DNA of 35,252 nucleotides from Sedimenticola thiotaurini (GTDB lineage: Bacteria; Pseudomonadota; Gammaproteobacteria; Chromatiales; Chromatiaceae): the NCBI GenBank assembly GCA_007713595.1, contig VMRY01000017.1, forward strand, positions 1 through 35,252. The letters are read 5' to 3'. The notes under the pieces are model-generated. The model made no database searches, was not told the origin of the DNA, and worked only from the letters and a program-made list of their open reading frames with translations. Position numbers and translations under genes: made by a program. Below are positions 1 to 8,217 of this stretch, one piece after another (position 1 is the first letter of the stretch; each line of letters opens with the position of its first letter).

Positions 1-2
1 CC

Positions 3-377
3 CACAGAGAGCTGCTCAACTGCTCGTTCATTTCGGGTTTGGATCTTGAGTCAACCGCCAGTATCAGGGTTGTGATACAGGGTGAGGAGATGCGTTCAGC
101 GGGGATTGGTAATGGTGGTTTTGATGCCTTTATGAATGCCATAGGAAAAGTGCTTAAAAAATTCGATGTGGTATTGCCAAAACTGGTGGATTTTGAGGTC
201 CGCATACCACGGGGTGGCAAGACCAATGCATTAACCGAAGCGACCATCACCTGGGATATGGAGGGTCGCAGTTACAATACCCGCGGTATCCACTCCAATC
301 AGGTGTTCGCTGCGATCAATGCCACCATGCGCATGTTGAATATTCTGCTGCACCGGATTGAAAAGCGCAGACAATAA
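3..377 (+). CDS. LeuA-type allosteric (dimer) domain protein, 3' end only
   Basis: The reading frame is open from the window edge, so this is the C-terminal part of a longer gene; the TTG at 39 is unlikely to be the true start. The visible 124 residues resemble the LeuA_dimer regulatory domain found at the C-terminus of 2-isopropylmalate, citramalate and related synthases. Supporting features are the G-I-G-N-G-G-F-D-A segment, which matches the family's GNGPVDA turn, a following beta strand with alternating charged residues, and the closing helix with N-A-T-M-R-M-L-N. The catalytic TIM barrel would lie upstream of the window, so whether this is LeuA itself, a paralogue or a stand-alone regulatory protein cannot be decided here. 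It ends 64 bp before arsM on the same strand. Confidence 0.6.
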   Translation, partial: HRELLNCSFISGLDLESTASIRVVIQGEEMRSAGIGNGGFDAFMNAIGKVLKKFDVVLPKLVDFEVRIPRGGKTNALTEATITWDMEGRSYNTRGIHSNQVFAAINATMRMLNILLHRIEKRRQ

Positions 378-441
378 GTCAAATTGACTATGAAAACCAA
401 GCCCGCTTGTTGATTCAATTGGGCATCTGGACGAGGAAGCG

Positions 442-1500
442 ATGAAAGATTCAGTCAAAGAGTATTACGGCAAAATTCTGCAACACTCGAACGATTTGCA
501 GACCAATGCCTGCTGTACTGCAGACGCCAGTACGCCAGACTTCCTCAAGCAGGCAATGGCCAATATCCATGATGAAGTGGCTGCCCGCTATTATGGGTGC
601 GGCTTGGTGCGCCCCGAGGTATTGGAGAGGATGCGTATTCTTGATTTGGGTAGTGGTTCAGGCCGTGACTGTTACCTGCTGGCGCAGCTGGTTGGCGAGA
701 ATGGCTATGTATTGGGTGTTGATATGACCGATGAGCAGTTGGATGTGGCTAATCGTCATATTGAGTGGCATCAAGAACGCTTTGGCTATGCTCAATCCAA
801 TGTGGAGTTTCGCAAAGGTTACATCGAGCAGCTGGATGAGCTGGATCTTGAAGAGGGGAGCTTCGATATTATTGTCTCCAACTGCGTGATCAATCTCTCA
901 CCGGATAAAGAGGCGGTATTGCGTGAGGCCTACCGCTTGCTGAAGCCCGGCGGTGAACTCTATTTCTCTGATGTCTATTCTGATCGTCGCGTGCCGGCAG
1001 AGCTGTTGAATGATCAGGTACTTTATGGCGAGTGCCTGAGTGGTGCTCTTTACTGGAATGATTTTCAGAACCTGGCCAAAAAGGCCGGTTTTCTTGATCC
1101 TCGCCTGGTGGAAGATCATCCGATTACCATTGGTAACGATGCGATTCATCAGAAGATTGGCCACATTCGCTTCTTCTCTGCGACCTATCGGTTATTCAAG
1201 CTGGAAGGGCTGGAGAGCCATTGTGAAGACTATGGTCAGGCTGTGGTTTACAAGGGTGGCATCACCAATAACGAACAGCGCTTTGAGCTGGATAAACATC
1301 ATCTGATTGAGAAAGGAAAGATGTTCCCGGTCTGCAGCAATACCTATCGGATGCTGAGCGAGACACGCTTTAGTGACTTTTTTGAATTCTTTGGTAACCA
1401 AGATACCCACTATGGCATTTTTGCTGGCTGTGGTACCAATCTGCCATTTGATACAGCGGGCAACGAATCGAGTGCTACTGACCCCTCGGGTTGTTGCTAA
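442..1500 (+). CDS. arsM: Arsenite methyltransferase ArsM
   Basis: A 352-residue class I SAM-dependent methyltransferase of the ArsM/AS3MT family, which methylates As(III) to mono-, di- and trimethylated arsenicals in the cytoplasm. SAM-binding motif I, LDLGSGSGRD, lies at about residues 67-76. The cysteines expected to bind As(III) are visible: Cys77 just after motif I, Cys148 in SNCVINL and Cys198 in GECLSGALY; SNCVINL and GECLSGALY are hallmarks of the family. There is also a CC pair at 24-25 and a terminal GCC. The start ATG has a GAGGA-like site just upstream. No arsR, arsB or arsC is visible nearby, so this is an isolated arsM rather than part of a local ars operon. Confidence 0.9.
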   Translation: MKDSVKEYYGKILQHSNDLQTNACCTADASTPDFLKQAMANIHDEVAARYYGCGLVRPEVLERMRILDLGSGSGRDCYLLAQLVGENGYVLGVDMTDEQLDVANRHIEWHQERFGYAQSNVEFRKGYIEQLDELDLEEGSFDIIVSNCVINLSPDKEAVLREAYRLLKPGGELYFSDVYSDRRVPAELLNDQVLYGECLSGALYWNDFQNLAKKAGFLDPRLVEDHPITIGNDAIHQKIGHIRFFSATYRLFKLEGLESHCEDYGQAVVYKGGITNNEQRFELDKHHLIEKGKMFPVCSNTYRMLSETRFSDFFEFFGNQDTHYGIFAGCGTNLPFDTAGNESSATDPSGCC

Positions 1501-1817
1501 GCAACTTTACTATGGGGATAGGAAAGACGCCATTATTCCCTCAATGATCATTCTTTAAGAAGCGTTCACCTGTTATTCGTGCGTTTGTGAAGCGATTGAA
1601 ATAGGGAATACAGAAAGGGAATACAGGACATCCCGGGATATATGTAACCAAGATAAGGTGAGTTTGTTTCGTGTCCAGGTAAATAATTTCCTACTATCTG
1701 CTGGTTAAGTGGAATCCTGCCTGTTTCGCGACTCTGTGGTCTACAATCAGATCTAAAGATTTCTGATTCATAGTCGATAAAAACTTAATAGACCATTTAT
1801 GTAGTGGAGATTGCTTA
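1501..1817. other. Gene-free interval between arsM and the 156-aa unknown
   Basis: About 317 bp without a convincing ORF. An 11-bp sequence, AGGGAATACAG, occurs twice in tandem (1603-1613 and 1616-1626, period 13). An imperfect inverted repeat, AATCAGA with TCTGATT, lies around 1745-1770 but has no following T-tract. No clear terminator was found for arsM and no consensus promoter for the next gene. Confidence 0.4.
1603..1626. repeat. Tandem 11-bp direct repeat
   Basis: AGGGAATACAG is repeated exactly at 1603 and 1616, with a 2-nt spacer. It lies in an intergenic region and its meaning is unknown; it may be a decayed mobile-element edge or chance. Confidence 0.5.
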
Positions 1818-2288
1818 ATGGACAAGATGCGCAAACTAAGAGAATCTGTAGATGCCTGTGCAGACCGATTGGATGCGTTAAATAACCGGTTTTCCAATTT
1901 GGCAACGGACGCAACACGTGAAAGTGTTGAGACTTGGCGGAAAGTTAAAGACAAGATTGTATTTGATCAGACAGAAGAGAAAAAAGAGCCTACTGCCGGG
2001 CCCGATGTGAAATCAATAGCGACAGAGCTGCTTGAAAAACAGGGGCATGGTCTTGAGGATGTGATCGATATCCTGATGAGTGATCACAATATCGAGCTCA
2101 CCATAGATAATCTTGTACAGACTATTGGCAAGCAAGTTTATATCACTGCGTTGAGAAAAGATGCTGGTGATCTCCTGGGTAATGCCATCTCTTATTCGCA
2201 AATTGCCAGTCTCTGGAATGACCTTGGCCGCCCTGCCTTTGGTGGTGATAGTTGGACAGCCAGGAGTGTCTCAATTCTGGTTGAATAG
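1818..2288 (+). CDS. Uncharacterised 156-aa protein with coiled-coil N-terminus and HTH-like C-terminus
   Basis: I do not recognise a named family. Residues 1-45 are charged and helical (KLRESVDACADRLDALNNRF) and look like a short coiled coil; a linker rich in E, K and P follows. The last 40 residues (GNAISYSQIASLWNDLGRPA, then a W-T-A-R-S-V segment) resemble the short helix-turn-helix seen in the recombinase domain of large serine recombinases, where a similar pattern ends in W..xxV..IL. That is only a motif-level resemblance. The start ATG is preceded by GGAG at about 9 nt. It is flanked by arsM and an HDOD gene on the same strand but separated from both, so co-transcription is not implied. 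It has no signal peptide or membrane segment. Confidence 0.6.
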   Translation: MDKMRKLRESVDACADRLDALNNRFSNLATDATRESVETWRKVKDKIVFDQTEEKKEPTAGPDVKSIATELLEKQGHGLEDVIDILMSDHNIELTIDNLVQTIGKQVYITALRKDAGDLLGNAISYSQIASLWNDLGRPAFGGDSWTARSVSILVE

Positions 2289-2404
2289 ATTAGTTCTGTA
2301 AACTGATCGGCACTTTAGCTAACTAAGTGCCTGCGGTTTAGTGATTTAATTCCTTTCTATCTCTATAATAAACAGGTTCCATACCTTCACTTTGTGGTAG
2401 CTGC

Positions 2405-3262
2405 ATGAGCTCCAGTGACAATCCTACATTCGATATCAAGTCCTTTGCTAATACCTTGGTGGAGGATATCGAAAAGAACCGCATTCGCTTGCCGACGCTT
2501 CCTGCTATCTCGCTTGAAGCACTGCTTGTGGTGAATGATGCCGGTAGTTCTATGGCGGATGTCGCTAAGATCATAAGCAAAGATACCTCCATGGCAGCCC
2601 GTCTGGTCCGCTATGCCAACAGTCCTCTCTATCGGGGCGTCAGTACCGTCAGTAGTGTGAAGGCAGCCATAACGCGAATTGGATTTGATGCGGTTAAAAA
2701 TGCGATTCTTAGTCTGGCCATGCGAGATGTTTTTACGACATCTTTTCGAGTGATTCAGGACCGCATGGAAGCGTTATGGAAACACAGTGTGGATGTGGCC
2801 ACCAAGGCAACTCAACTGGTAGCACACTTTCCCCATCTCAATAAGGATGAAGCGATGCTCGCTGGCCTTATCCATGATGTGGGCACTATCCCCGTTCTGA
2901 TCAAAGCCGTCGAGTATCCGCTGTTGCTGGAAAAAGAGGCTAATCTGGACAAGGTTATTGATAAGCTGCATATGCCAGTCGGAAAATTTCTGCTCTCGCG
3001 CTGGAATTTTGATCCGCAACTGGTAGAGGTGGCGGCCAGCCATGATAAGTTGGATCGAGCACCAAAAGGGGGTGAAGTGGATTACGTCGATATTATCCAG
3101 GTCGCAAACATCCTCAGTTATCAAGGCACGGATAATCGCTGGGCGGATATCGATATCCGGAAAAATGCGGCCTGTAAACGCGTTGGGATTGAGCTGATTC
3201 TACGTCTTGGTGAGATGCAGGATGAGGACGATGAGTCACAGTTCAGCACGATGTTGAACTGA
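2405..3262 (+). CDS. HDOD domain protein
   Basis: A 285-residue cytoplasmic protein with a single HDOD (HD-related output) domain over about residues 20-220. The domain is recognised by RLPTLPAISLEALLVVND near the start, the helix with SKDTSMAARLVRYANSPLY, and the AITRIGFDAVKNAILSLAM helix. An HD-like core is partly retained: LWKHSVDVA, GLIHDVGTIPV and ASHDKLDR. HDOD proteins usually act in signalling (chemotaxis, c-di-GMP or stress circuits) and most lack demonstrated hydrolase activity. No CheY, EAL or GGDEF domain is fused to it, so its partner is unknown. It is followed by a strong hairpin terminator shared with the convergent tRNA-Gly. Confidence 0.88.
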   Translation: MSSSDNPTFDIKSFANTLVEDIEKNRIRLPTLPAISLEALLVVNDAGSSMADVAKIISKDTSMAARLVRYANSPLYRGVSTVSSVKAAITRIGFDAVKNAILSLAMRDVFTTSFRVIQDRMEALWKHSVDVATKATQLVAHFPHLNKDEAMLAGLIHDVGTIPVLIKAVEYPLLLEKEANLDKVIDKLHMPVGKFLLSRWNFDPQLVEVAASHDKLDRAPKGGEVDYVDIIQVANILSYQGTDNRWADIDIRKNAACKRVGIELILRLGEMQDEDDESQFSTMLN

Positions 3263-3276
3263 TTATTTGACTATAA

Positions 3277-3310
3277 AAAAGGCCCGGAACCTAGCAGTTT
3301 CGGGCCTTTT
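3277..3310. terminator. Bidirectional intrinsic terminator between HDOD gene and tRNA-Gly
   Basis: The stem AAAAGGCCCG (3277-3286) pairs with CGGGCCTTTT (3301-3310) and extends inward with G-U and A-U pairs to a six-base loop. It has a T-tail on each strand (six A on the left, four T on the right), so it can end both the rightward HDOD transcript and the leftward tRNA-Gly transcript. Confidence 0.85.
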
Positions 3311-3316
3311 AGTATT

Positions 3317-3392
3317 TGGAGCGGGAAACGAGATTCGAACTCGCGACCCCAACCTTGGCAAGGTTGTGCTCTACCAGCTGAGCTATTCCCGC
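3317..3392 (-). tRNA. tRNA-Gly (anticodon GCC)
   Basis: A 76-nt cloverleaf read on the minus strand. The acceptor GCGGGAA pairs with TTCCCGC, the D arm carries AGCTCAGCTGGTAGAGC, the anticodon stem CAACC/GGTTG encloses TTGCCAA (anticodon GCC), and the T arm contains GTTCGAATC. The 3' CCA is encoded. It has its own promoter immediately upstream. Confidence 0.97.
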
Positions 3393-3409
3393 ATCAATTG
3401 AAGGCCGGT

Positions 3410-3437
3410 ATTCTATTGTTTATCTCAGGCATGTCAA
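3410..3437 (-). promoter_or_regulatory. Sigma-70 promoter of tRNA-Gly
   Basis: On the minus strand a consensus TTGACA (-35, complement of 3432-3437) is followed after 16 nt by TAGAAT (-10, complement of 3410-3415). It lies 17 bp upstream of the mature tRNA 5' end. Confidence 0.75.
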
Positions 3438-3476
3438 GTATTAAATAGGCTCCAGCGCCTTGCCGGATAGTCTGGA

Positions 3477-4274
3477 TTAGCTGTCCAGGCCGATCCACTT
3501 AAGTAGATCAGGATTGTTGCCTAAAAACAGTTTGATACTGATAAGGATTGAAATGATGACTATCATGGGACGAATCAGTTTGACGCCCCGACGCAGCACC
3601 AGACGCGCCCCAATCCTTGCCCCAATCAGCTGCCCCAACCCCATAGTCAGACCAATACTCCAGATGACATAGCCACTTAGCGCGAAAAAGCACAGCGAGG
3701 CTAAATTACTGGTCAGATTTAAGATTTTGGTGTGCGCTGTAGCCTTGGTTAGCCCAAAGCCAAGCAAGCCAACAAATCCAATAGCAAAAAAAGAGCCTGC
3801 GCCGGGGCCAAAAAAGCCGTCATAAAAGCCGATACCGAATCCTATGCTCAATGAGAACAGCAGGGTACTGATCCGTGCTGGCTGCTGTTCGTCGCTGATC
3901 CGCGGGGAGAGTAAAAAATAGAGTGCGATGCCAATCAGGAGTAGCGGGATAATGCTGGCAAGTGAATCCGTGCTGATGTTCTGGACAATAAGGGTGCCAC
4001 TGGCTGAACCGATGAAGGTGCAGCCGACCATGAAGCGGATCTCTCGCAAACAGATCAGCCCGTTTCGAATAAAGTAGAGACTGGAAGAGAAGGTCCCAAA
4101 TGAGCCTTGCAGTTTATTCGTTGCCAGTGCCTGGATCGGTGGCAGGCCTGTGGCTAACAAAACCGGTAGAGCAATCAGACCACCACCGCCTGCAATAGCG
4201 TCAACCAGGCCGGCAATCAGGCCTGTCATGAACAGTAGTGCAAGAATATCCAGGGATAACTGAAGGTCGGGCAT
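3477..4274 (-). CDS. TauE/SafE family (YfcA-like) membrane permease
   Basis: A 265-residue polytopic inner-membrane protein. The N-terminus (ALLFMTGLIAGLVDAIAGGGG, then LIALPVLLATGLPPIQALATNK) carries the glycine-rich loop and A-T-N-K motif typical of the TauE/SafE (formerly DUF81) family. The second half repeats the theme with GFYDGFFGPGAGSF and LTKATAHTKILNLTSN, as expected for the inverted duplicated topology with about eight membrane segments. Family members export sulfite, sulfoacetate or other organosulfonates, but many YfcA-like members have no known substrate, so a sulfur role here is inference. It is divergent from the asparaginase gene across 218 bp. Confidence 0.88.
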   Translation of the reverse strand: MPDLQLSLDILALLFMTGLIAGLVDAIAGGGGLIALPVLLATGLPPIQALATNKLQGSFGTFSSSLYFIRNGLICLREIRFMVGCTFIGSASGTLIVQNISTDSLASIIPLLLIGIALYFLLSPRISDEQQPARISTLLFSLSIGFGIGFYDGFFGPGAGSFFAIGFVGLLGFGLTKATAHTKILNLTSNLASLCFFALSGYVIWSIGLTMGLGQLIGARIGARLVLRRGVKLIRPMIVIISILISIKLFLGNNPDLLKWIGLDS

Positions 4275-4492
4275 GATGGCAATCGAAAGTGCTCAATAGG
4301 GCCAAATGTGGCAATTAGACTATTCTTGGTTTAAGTCGGACATGGTAGCGGAGTTAGGGTGGAGAGCATAGCGCTGCCCGATGAATCAGTTTTGAAGGTT
4401 GAATATTTCAGTATTTGATTGGAGTGACTACAGCTGCACAACTTCATTCGGTACAATCTGCGTTGACAGTGACCTAAAAGGATACCTACAGC

Positions 4493-4975
4493 ATGAAACT
4501 CAAAATTTTCACCACCGGTGGTACTATCGACAAGATCTATTTTGATCAGAAGAGTGAATTTCAGGTAGGTGAGCCGCAGATCAGTGAACTGTTGCGTGAG
4601 GCGAATATTACCTTTGATTTTGAAGTCGAATCAATCATGCGCAAAGACAGCCTGGAGATGACAGACGCTGATCGCCAACTGATTGCAGAGAAAATTCGAA
4701 CGGATGCGGCTGAACGTATTTTGTTGACCCATGGTACAGATACCATGGTTGAGACAGCGCAGGCACTGGTGGGTATAGAGGGCAAGACCATAGTGCTGAC
4801 AGGTTCCATGCAGCCAGCACGGTTACGCATTAGTGATGCTATTTTTAATATCGGCTATGCGGTTGCAGCCGCACAGATGATGCCGCCAGGTATCTATGTT
4901 GCAATGAATGGCCAGGTTTTTAATCCGCTGCATGCCCGCAAGAACGTGGCCTGTCACCGTTTTGAGGTCGTCTGA
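4493..4975 (+). CDS. Single-domain asparaginase (N-terminal domain only)
   Basis: This 160-residue protein corresponds only to the N-terminal catalytic domain of L-asparaginase. Both active-site signatures are present: TTGGTIDK at residues 7-14 with the nucleophilic Thr, and LLTHGTDTMVETA at about 78-90 with the second Thr and the Asp/Lys relay region. The chain stops soon after LTGSMQPAR, YVAMNGQVF and HARKNV, so the roughly 130-residue C-terminal domain of canonical asparaginases (about 330 aa) is absent. The stop is clean and no continuation in another frame is obvious, so this looks like a true compact family member rather than a recent truncation. Its stop codon lies 9 bp from that of the convergent ybdK-type gene. 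Confidence 0.85.
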   Translation: MKLKIFTTGGTIDKIYFDQKSEFQVGEPQISELLREANITFDFEVESIMRKDSLEMTDADRQLIAEKIRTDAAERILLTHGTDTMVETAQALVGIEGKTIVLTGSMQPARLRISDAIFNIGYAVAAAQMMPPGIYVAMNGQVFNPLHARKNVACHRFEVV

Positions 4976-4984
4976 CTCTACTGG

Positions 4985-6124
4985 TCAGCGAGATTCTGTT
5001 CCAAGCAGGGTTTCATCAATCAACAGGTCTACCACGGCGTGCAGGGCCGATTCGTGATCCATGCCTTCTGCCAATGCCTGTTCATAGGCGCGCACCTGTC
5101 GATGTGCGCTGGTTCCTTCCCGAACGATTGTGCGCATATGATTTAATTCCCGCTCGCAACCGAAAAACGCGGCATCTTCCTTGAGCAGTTCAAGTATCTC
5201 TTCTATCAGCTCTTCAAACGGTGCAATGGCGCCTTGGCCAAAGTCGAGCAAGCCCTCATCAATACCGTAGCGATGTGCGCGCCAACGGTTTTCATTTATC
5301 AGAAAAAGGGTGTAGCGTCGCCACCGTTGATTGCTGCGTCGCAGGCGATAGAGCATACGTAGCCAACATCGATAGAAGGCGGCCACACAGAGGGCGTCGT
5401 CCAGTCGTGTGCAGACATCAGAAATCCGCATCTCCAGGGTTGGGTAGCGGGTGCTGGGGCGGATGTCCCACCAGATCTTGGTGGCGTCTTCAATGACACC
5501 TGCCTTGACCAGTACATCGATATGACGCTGGTATTCCCCGTAGCTGTCAAAATATTCAGGTAGCCCCGTCCTTGGCATGCCATCCCAGAGGGAGATGCGA
5601 TAGGATTTAAGGCCGGTATTTCGTCCACGCCAGAACGGAGACGATGTGGTCAGGGCAAGGATATGGGGCAAGATATAGGCGGTTTGTCCTAGCAGGTCTA
5701 TACGCAGGTCGTCATCCTCGATGCCTATGTGAATATGCATGCCACTGATTACCAGCTGTCGCACCACCTCCTGCAGGTCATTGGCCAGCTGGTCATAACG
5801 CTCTTTGTGGGTATGTTCCAGCTGACTGGGCCGACCGAAAGGGTGGGTGGAGACAGCTACCAATGCAAGATTGTGCTTGCCCGCCACGTCGGAAACGGTT
5901 CTACGCAGGTAGGCCAGATCATCTCGAGCCTCATCCAGGGTCTGGCAGACCCGGGTCCCGACCTCAATCTGACACTGTAGAAACTCTGGCGATACCTGGC
6001 CTTGTAGCAGTGCCTCACACTCGGGCAACATCGTTGCGGGGGCTTGGCTGATCAGGTCCCGGGAGTCCTTATCGACCAGCATGTACTCTTCTTCGATTCC
6101 GATGCTGAATGTAGGCTCCTTCAT
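4985..6124 (-). CDS. ybdK: YbdK-type carboxylate-amine ligase (GCS2 family)
   Basis: A 379-residue ATP-dependent ligase of the glutamate-cysteine ligase type 2 superfamily, related to E. coli YbdK, which has weak gamma-glutamylcysteine synthetase activity; the native substrate is unknown. Family marks in order are FSIGIEEEYMLVD at the N-terminus (metal-binding Glu residues), SGMHIHIGIEDD, PTLEMRISDVCT in the middle, and INENRWRAHRYGI, with a C-terminal helical segment. A GTG precedes the chosen ATG in frame; the GGAGGA site favours the ATG. It lies 39 bp downstream of the N-formylglutamate amidohydrolase gene on the same strand, so the two are probably co-transcribed. Confidence 0.9.
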   Translation of the reverse strand: MKEPTFSIGIEEEYMLVDKDSRDLISQAPATMLPECEALLQGQVSPEFLQCQIEVGTRVCQTLDEARDDLAYLRRTVSDVAGKHNLALVAVSTHPFGRPSQLEHTHKERYDQLANDLQEVVRQLVISGMHIHIGIEDDDLRIDLLGQTAYILPHILALTTSSPFWRGRNTGLKSYRISLWDGMPRTGLPEYFDSYGEYQRHIDVLVKAGVIEDATKIWWDIRPSTRYPTLEMRISDVCTRLDDALCVAAFYRCWLRMLYRLRRSNQRWRRYTLFLINENRWRAHRYGIDEGLLDFGQGAIAPFEELIEEILELLKEDAAFFGCERELNHMRTIVREGTSAHRQVRAYEQALAEGMDHESALHAVVDLLIDETLLGTESR

Positions 6125-6163
6125 CACTCCTCCAAGTCGCTTTCCCGATTATTATTGTTAATC

Positions 6164-6964
6164 TTAGATGAGCTCAATCTGAGAAATTACACTTTTCAGG
6201 TGGCTGTATATCACATGTGCCCACTCTGCAACTCCCTCATCATGGCCTATCAGATCCTGTCGGACTTCCAGTAGTATATGTGGATAACCGTTTCGTTCGC
6301 CATGTATATCCATGGTATACCCCACCGGATTGCGTGCGTGATACGGTTCATTATCGCCCACGCAGATATGTGGTATTGCTTGCAGGCTTTCCAGCAGCGG
6401 GGTGGATAGTCTTTGATCCCGATCCCAGAGTACGCCGATATGCCAGGGTCGTTGGTAGCCCCTGAATACAGGTGTAAAGCTGTGTATGGCGCAGAGTATG
6501 GGCGTCTGGCCCCGGCTCACTATTTTGTCCAGCATGCGCTCTATCTGGTTGTGATAAGGCCAGAAAAGTGCCTCTTCCCTGGCCCTGATCTGCTCCATTG
6601 TAAGATTGGTGTTGCCCGGTATATCAATATTGTCACTGATCACCGGTATGGATGAGCCATCACCCGGGTGGCGATTAAGATCGATAACCAGCCGGGAGTA
6701 GTGAGCCAGAAGTGCTGCTGCTTGAAATTTATCAGCCAGCAGACGTGTGAGCTTCTCACAACCGATATCGTAAGCGACATGCTTCCCGAGTGCGTCCAGC
6801 TCCAGTCCGAGATGACCGAGTGATTTTGGAACCCGGTTGTTGGCGTGATCACAGAGCAGAAGGAGTGGAGAGGTGCTGCCAGGATTAAGTTCTTCCCAGG
6901 GCCCGGGCTCTTTGTCTGAGAGGAGGCCGTTGTCTATCGGTTCGTGTGGCAGATTCTGCGTCAT
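6164..6964 (-). CDS. N-formylglutamate amidohydrolase family protein
   Basis: A 266-residue cytoplasmic hydrolase of the N-formylglutamate amidohydrolase family, related to HutG of histidine degradation. Visible motifs are LLLLCDHANNRVP (metal-binding D and H), YSRLVIDLNRHPGDGSSI, AIHSFTPVF, DIHGERNG and LLEVRQDLIG, in the family order. No histidine-utilisation genes (hutH, hutU, hutI) are nearby. The immediate downstream partner is the ybdK-type ligase, which points to an amide or peptide substrate other than a histidine breakdown product; this is inference. The ATG start has no strong ribosome binding site. It is separated by about 170 bp from the dehydrogenase gene upstream on the same strand. 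Confidence 0.9.
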   Translation of the reverse strand: MTQNLPHEPIDNGLLSDKEPGPWEELNPGSTSPLLLLCDHANNRVPKSLGHLGLELDALGKHVAYDIGCEKLTRLLADKFQAAALLAHYSRLVIDLNRHPGDGSSIPVISDNIDIPGNTNLTMEQIRAREEALFWPYHNQIERMLDKIVSRGQTPILCAIHSFTPVFRGYQRPWHIGVLWDRDQRLSTPLLESLQAIPHICVGDNEPYHARNPVGYTMDIHGERNGYPHILLEVRQDLIGHDEGVAEWAHVIYSHLKSVISQIELI

Positions 6965-7132
6965 AATCGGGATAAGTATAGTCTAATGACACCGGATTAA
7001 ATTGGGTGATGACATTGGCAAGCCGCTTGGGGCCAGTATATCTGAGCTGTGATTATTCCCGCCAGTAAGAATAAAAAACCGCCTGCATGTTGGGTCGTAT
7101 TCATGCAGGTGGCTGATATTCAAATAGAGCCA

Positions 7133-8185
7133 TTAACTGGCAAAACGCTCCTCTGCAATCTGGTCGGCCAGTTCGTAGGTGGATTTGTGCTGAGCCTCTG
7201 CACGCGTGAAGATCTCATGCAGGGTCTCTCCAATGGCATCGACCTGTTTAATGATCTGCTCTTGCGCCATACTGCTGCGTTCATAGCAGACATCGATTAC
7301 ACCGCCGGCATTGATGACGTAGTCCGGGGCGTAGAGAATACCCTTTGTCGCCAACGCCTGGCCATGGCTTTTCTCTGCCAATTGATTATTGGCTGCACCA
7401 GCGACGATACTGGCTCGCAGACGTGGGATGGTTTGATCATTGATAATGGCACCCATGGCACAAGGTGAAAACACGTCCACGTCCTGGTCATAGATCGCTT
7501 CATTTGCAACGGCCGTAGCGCCCAGTTCCATGACCATCTGCTCGACAGCACTGCGATTAATATCGGCGACGAAGATTTTTGCACCGGCATCATGCAGTAG
7601 TTTTGCCAGATGATGTCCGACGCTTCCCACGCCTTGTATAGCGACCCGTACCCCTTCCATGTCTGCTCTTCCCAGACGGTGCTTGACGGCAGCCTGTATG
7701 CCAGCGAAGGTTCCACGGGCCGTCATGGGTGAGGGATCGCCACTGCGACAGTTACCCTCGGCATCACATTTCTCTGCAATACCAGAAACGTGTTTTGTAA
7801 TCTCTCCCAGCAACAGCATATCCTCAACGTTGGTACCGGAGTCTTCCGCAACGATATAACGACCACCGAGTCGTTCAACCGCCGTGCCCATGGCGCGCAT
7901 CAGATCGGGTGTCTTGTCGCTGTGTGGATCACCAATAATGACGGACTTGCCACCGCCCAGTGGCAGATTGGCAATCGCCGACTTGTATGTCATACCCTTG
8001 GAGAGACGCAATACATCATTAAGTGCCTCCTCTTCGCTGGCATAAGGGTACATGCGGCAACCACCCAGTGCTGGACCAAGGTGAGTGTTATGAATAGCGA
8101 TGATGGCCTTTAATCCGGTCGCCTGATCGTGACAGAAGACCACTTGCTCATGGTGATCAAATTCGTGATGGGAGAAAATTCTCAT
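7133..8185 (-). CDS. Leu/Phe/Val dehydrogenase (Glu/Leu/Phe/Val DH family)
   Basis: An NAD-dependent amino acid dehydrogenase that oxidatively deaminates a hydrophobic amino acid to its 2-oxo acid. Conserved segments are [19 protein letters not shown], the substrate-binding TYKSA and the catalytic [12 protein letters not shown], followed by a Rossmann domain with [19 protein letters not shown] start at 8221 is possible because its ATG overlaps the upstream stop (ATGA). The ATG at 8185 has an AGGAAA site and places the two active-site lysines at residues 68 and 80, the numbering of characterised Bacillus leucine dehydrogenases, so I prefer 8185 (350 aa). It is translationally close to the oxidoreductase gene, which would consume its 2-oxo acid product. 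Exact substrate preference is not decided. Confidence 0.88.
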   Translation of the reverse strand: MRIFSHHEFDHHEQVVFCHDQATGLKAIIAIHNTHLGPALGGCRMYPYASEEEALNDVLRLSKGMTYKSAIANLPLGGGKSVIIGDPHSDKTPDLMRAMGTAVERLGGRYIVAEDSGTNVEDMLLLGEITKHVSGIAEKCDAEGNCRSGDPSPMTARGTFAGIQAAVKHRLGRADMEGVRVAIQGVGSVGHHLAKLLHDAGAKIFVADINRSAVEQMVMELGATAVANEAIYDQDVDVFSPCAMGAIINDQTIPRLRASIVAGAANNQLAEKSHGQALATKGILYAPDYVINAGGVIDVCYERSSMAQEQIIKQVDAIGETLHEIFTRAEAQHKSTYELADQIAEERFAS

Positions 8186-8217
8186 TGTCGTTTCCTGCTC
8201 TGAAATGGGGGTTGAGT

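Noticed and set aside
6279-6287. Perfect DnaA box TGTGGATAA inside the N-formylglutamate amidohydrolase gene
   Set aside because: It is single, lies within conserved coding sequence and is explained by the codons for Y-P-H-I; no second box is adjacent.
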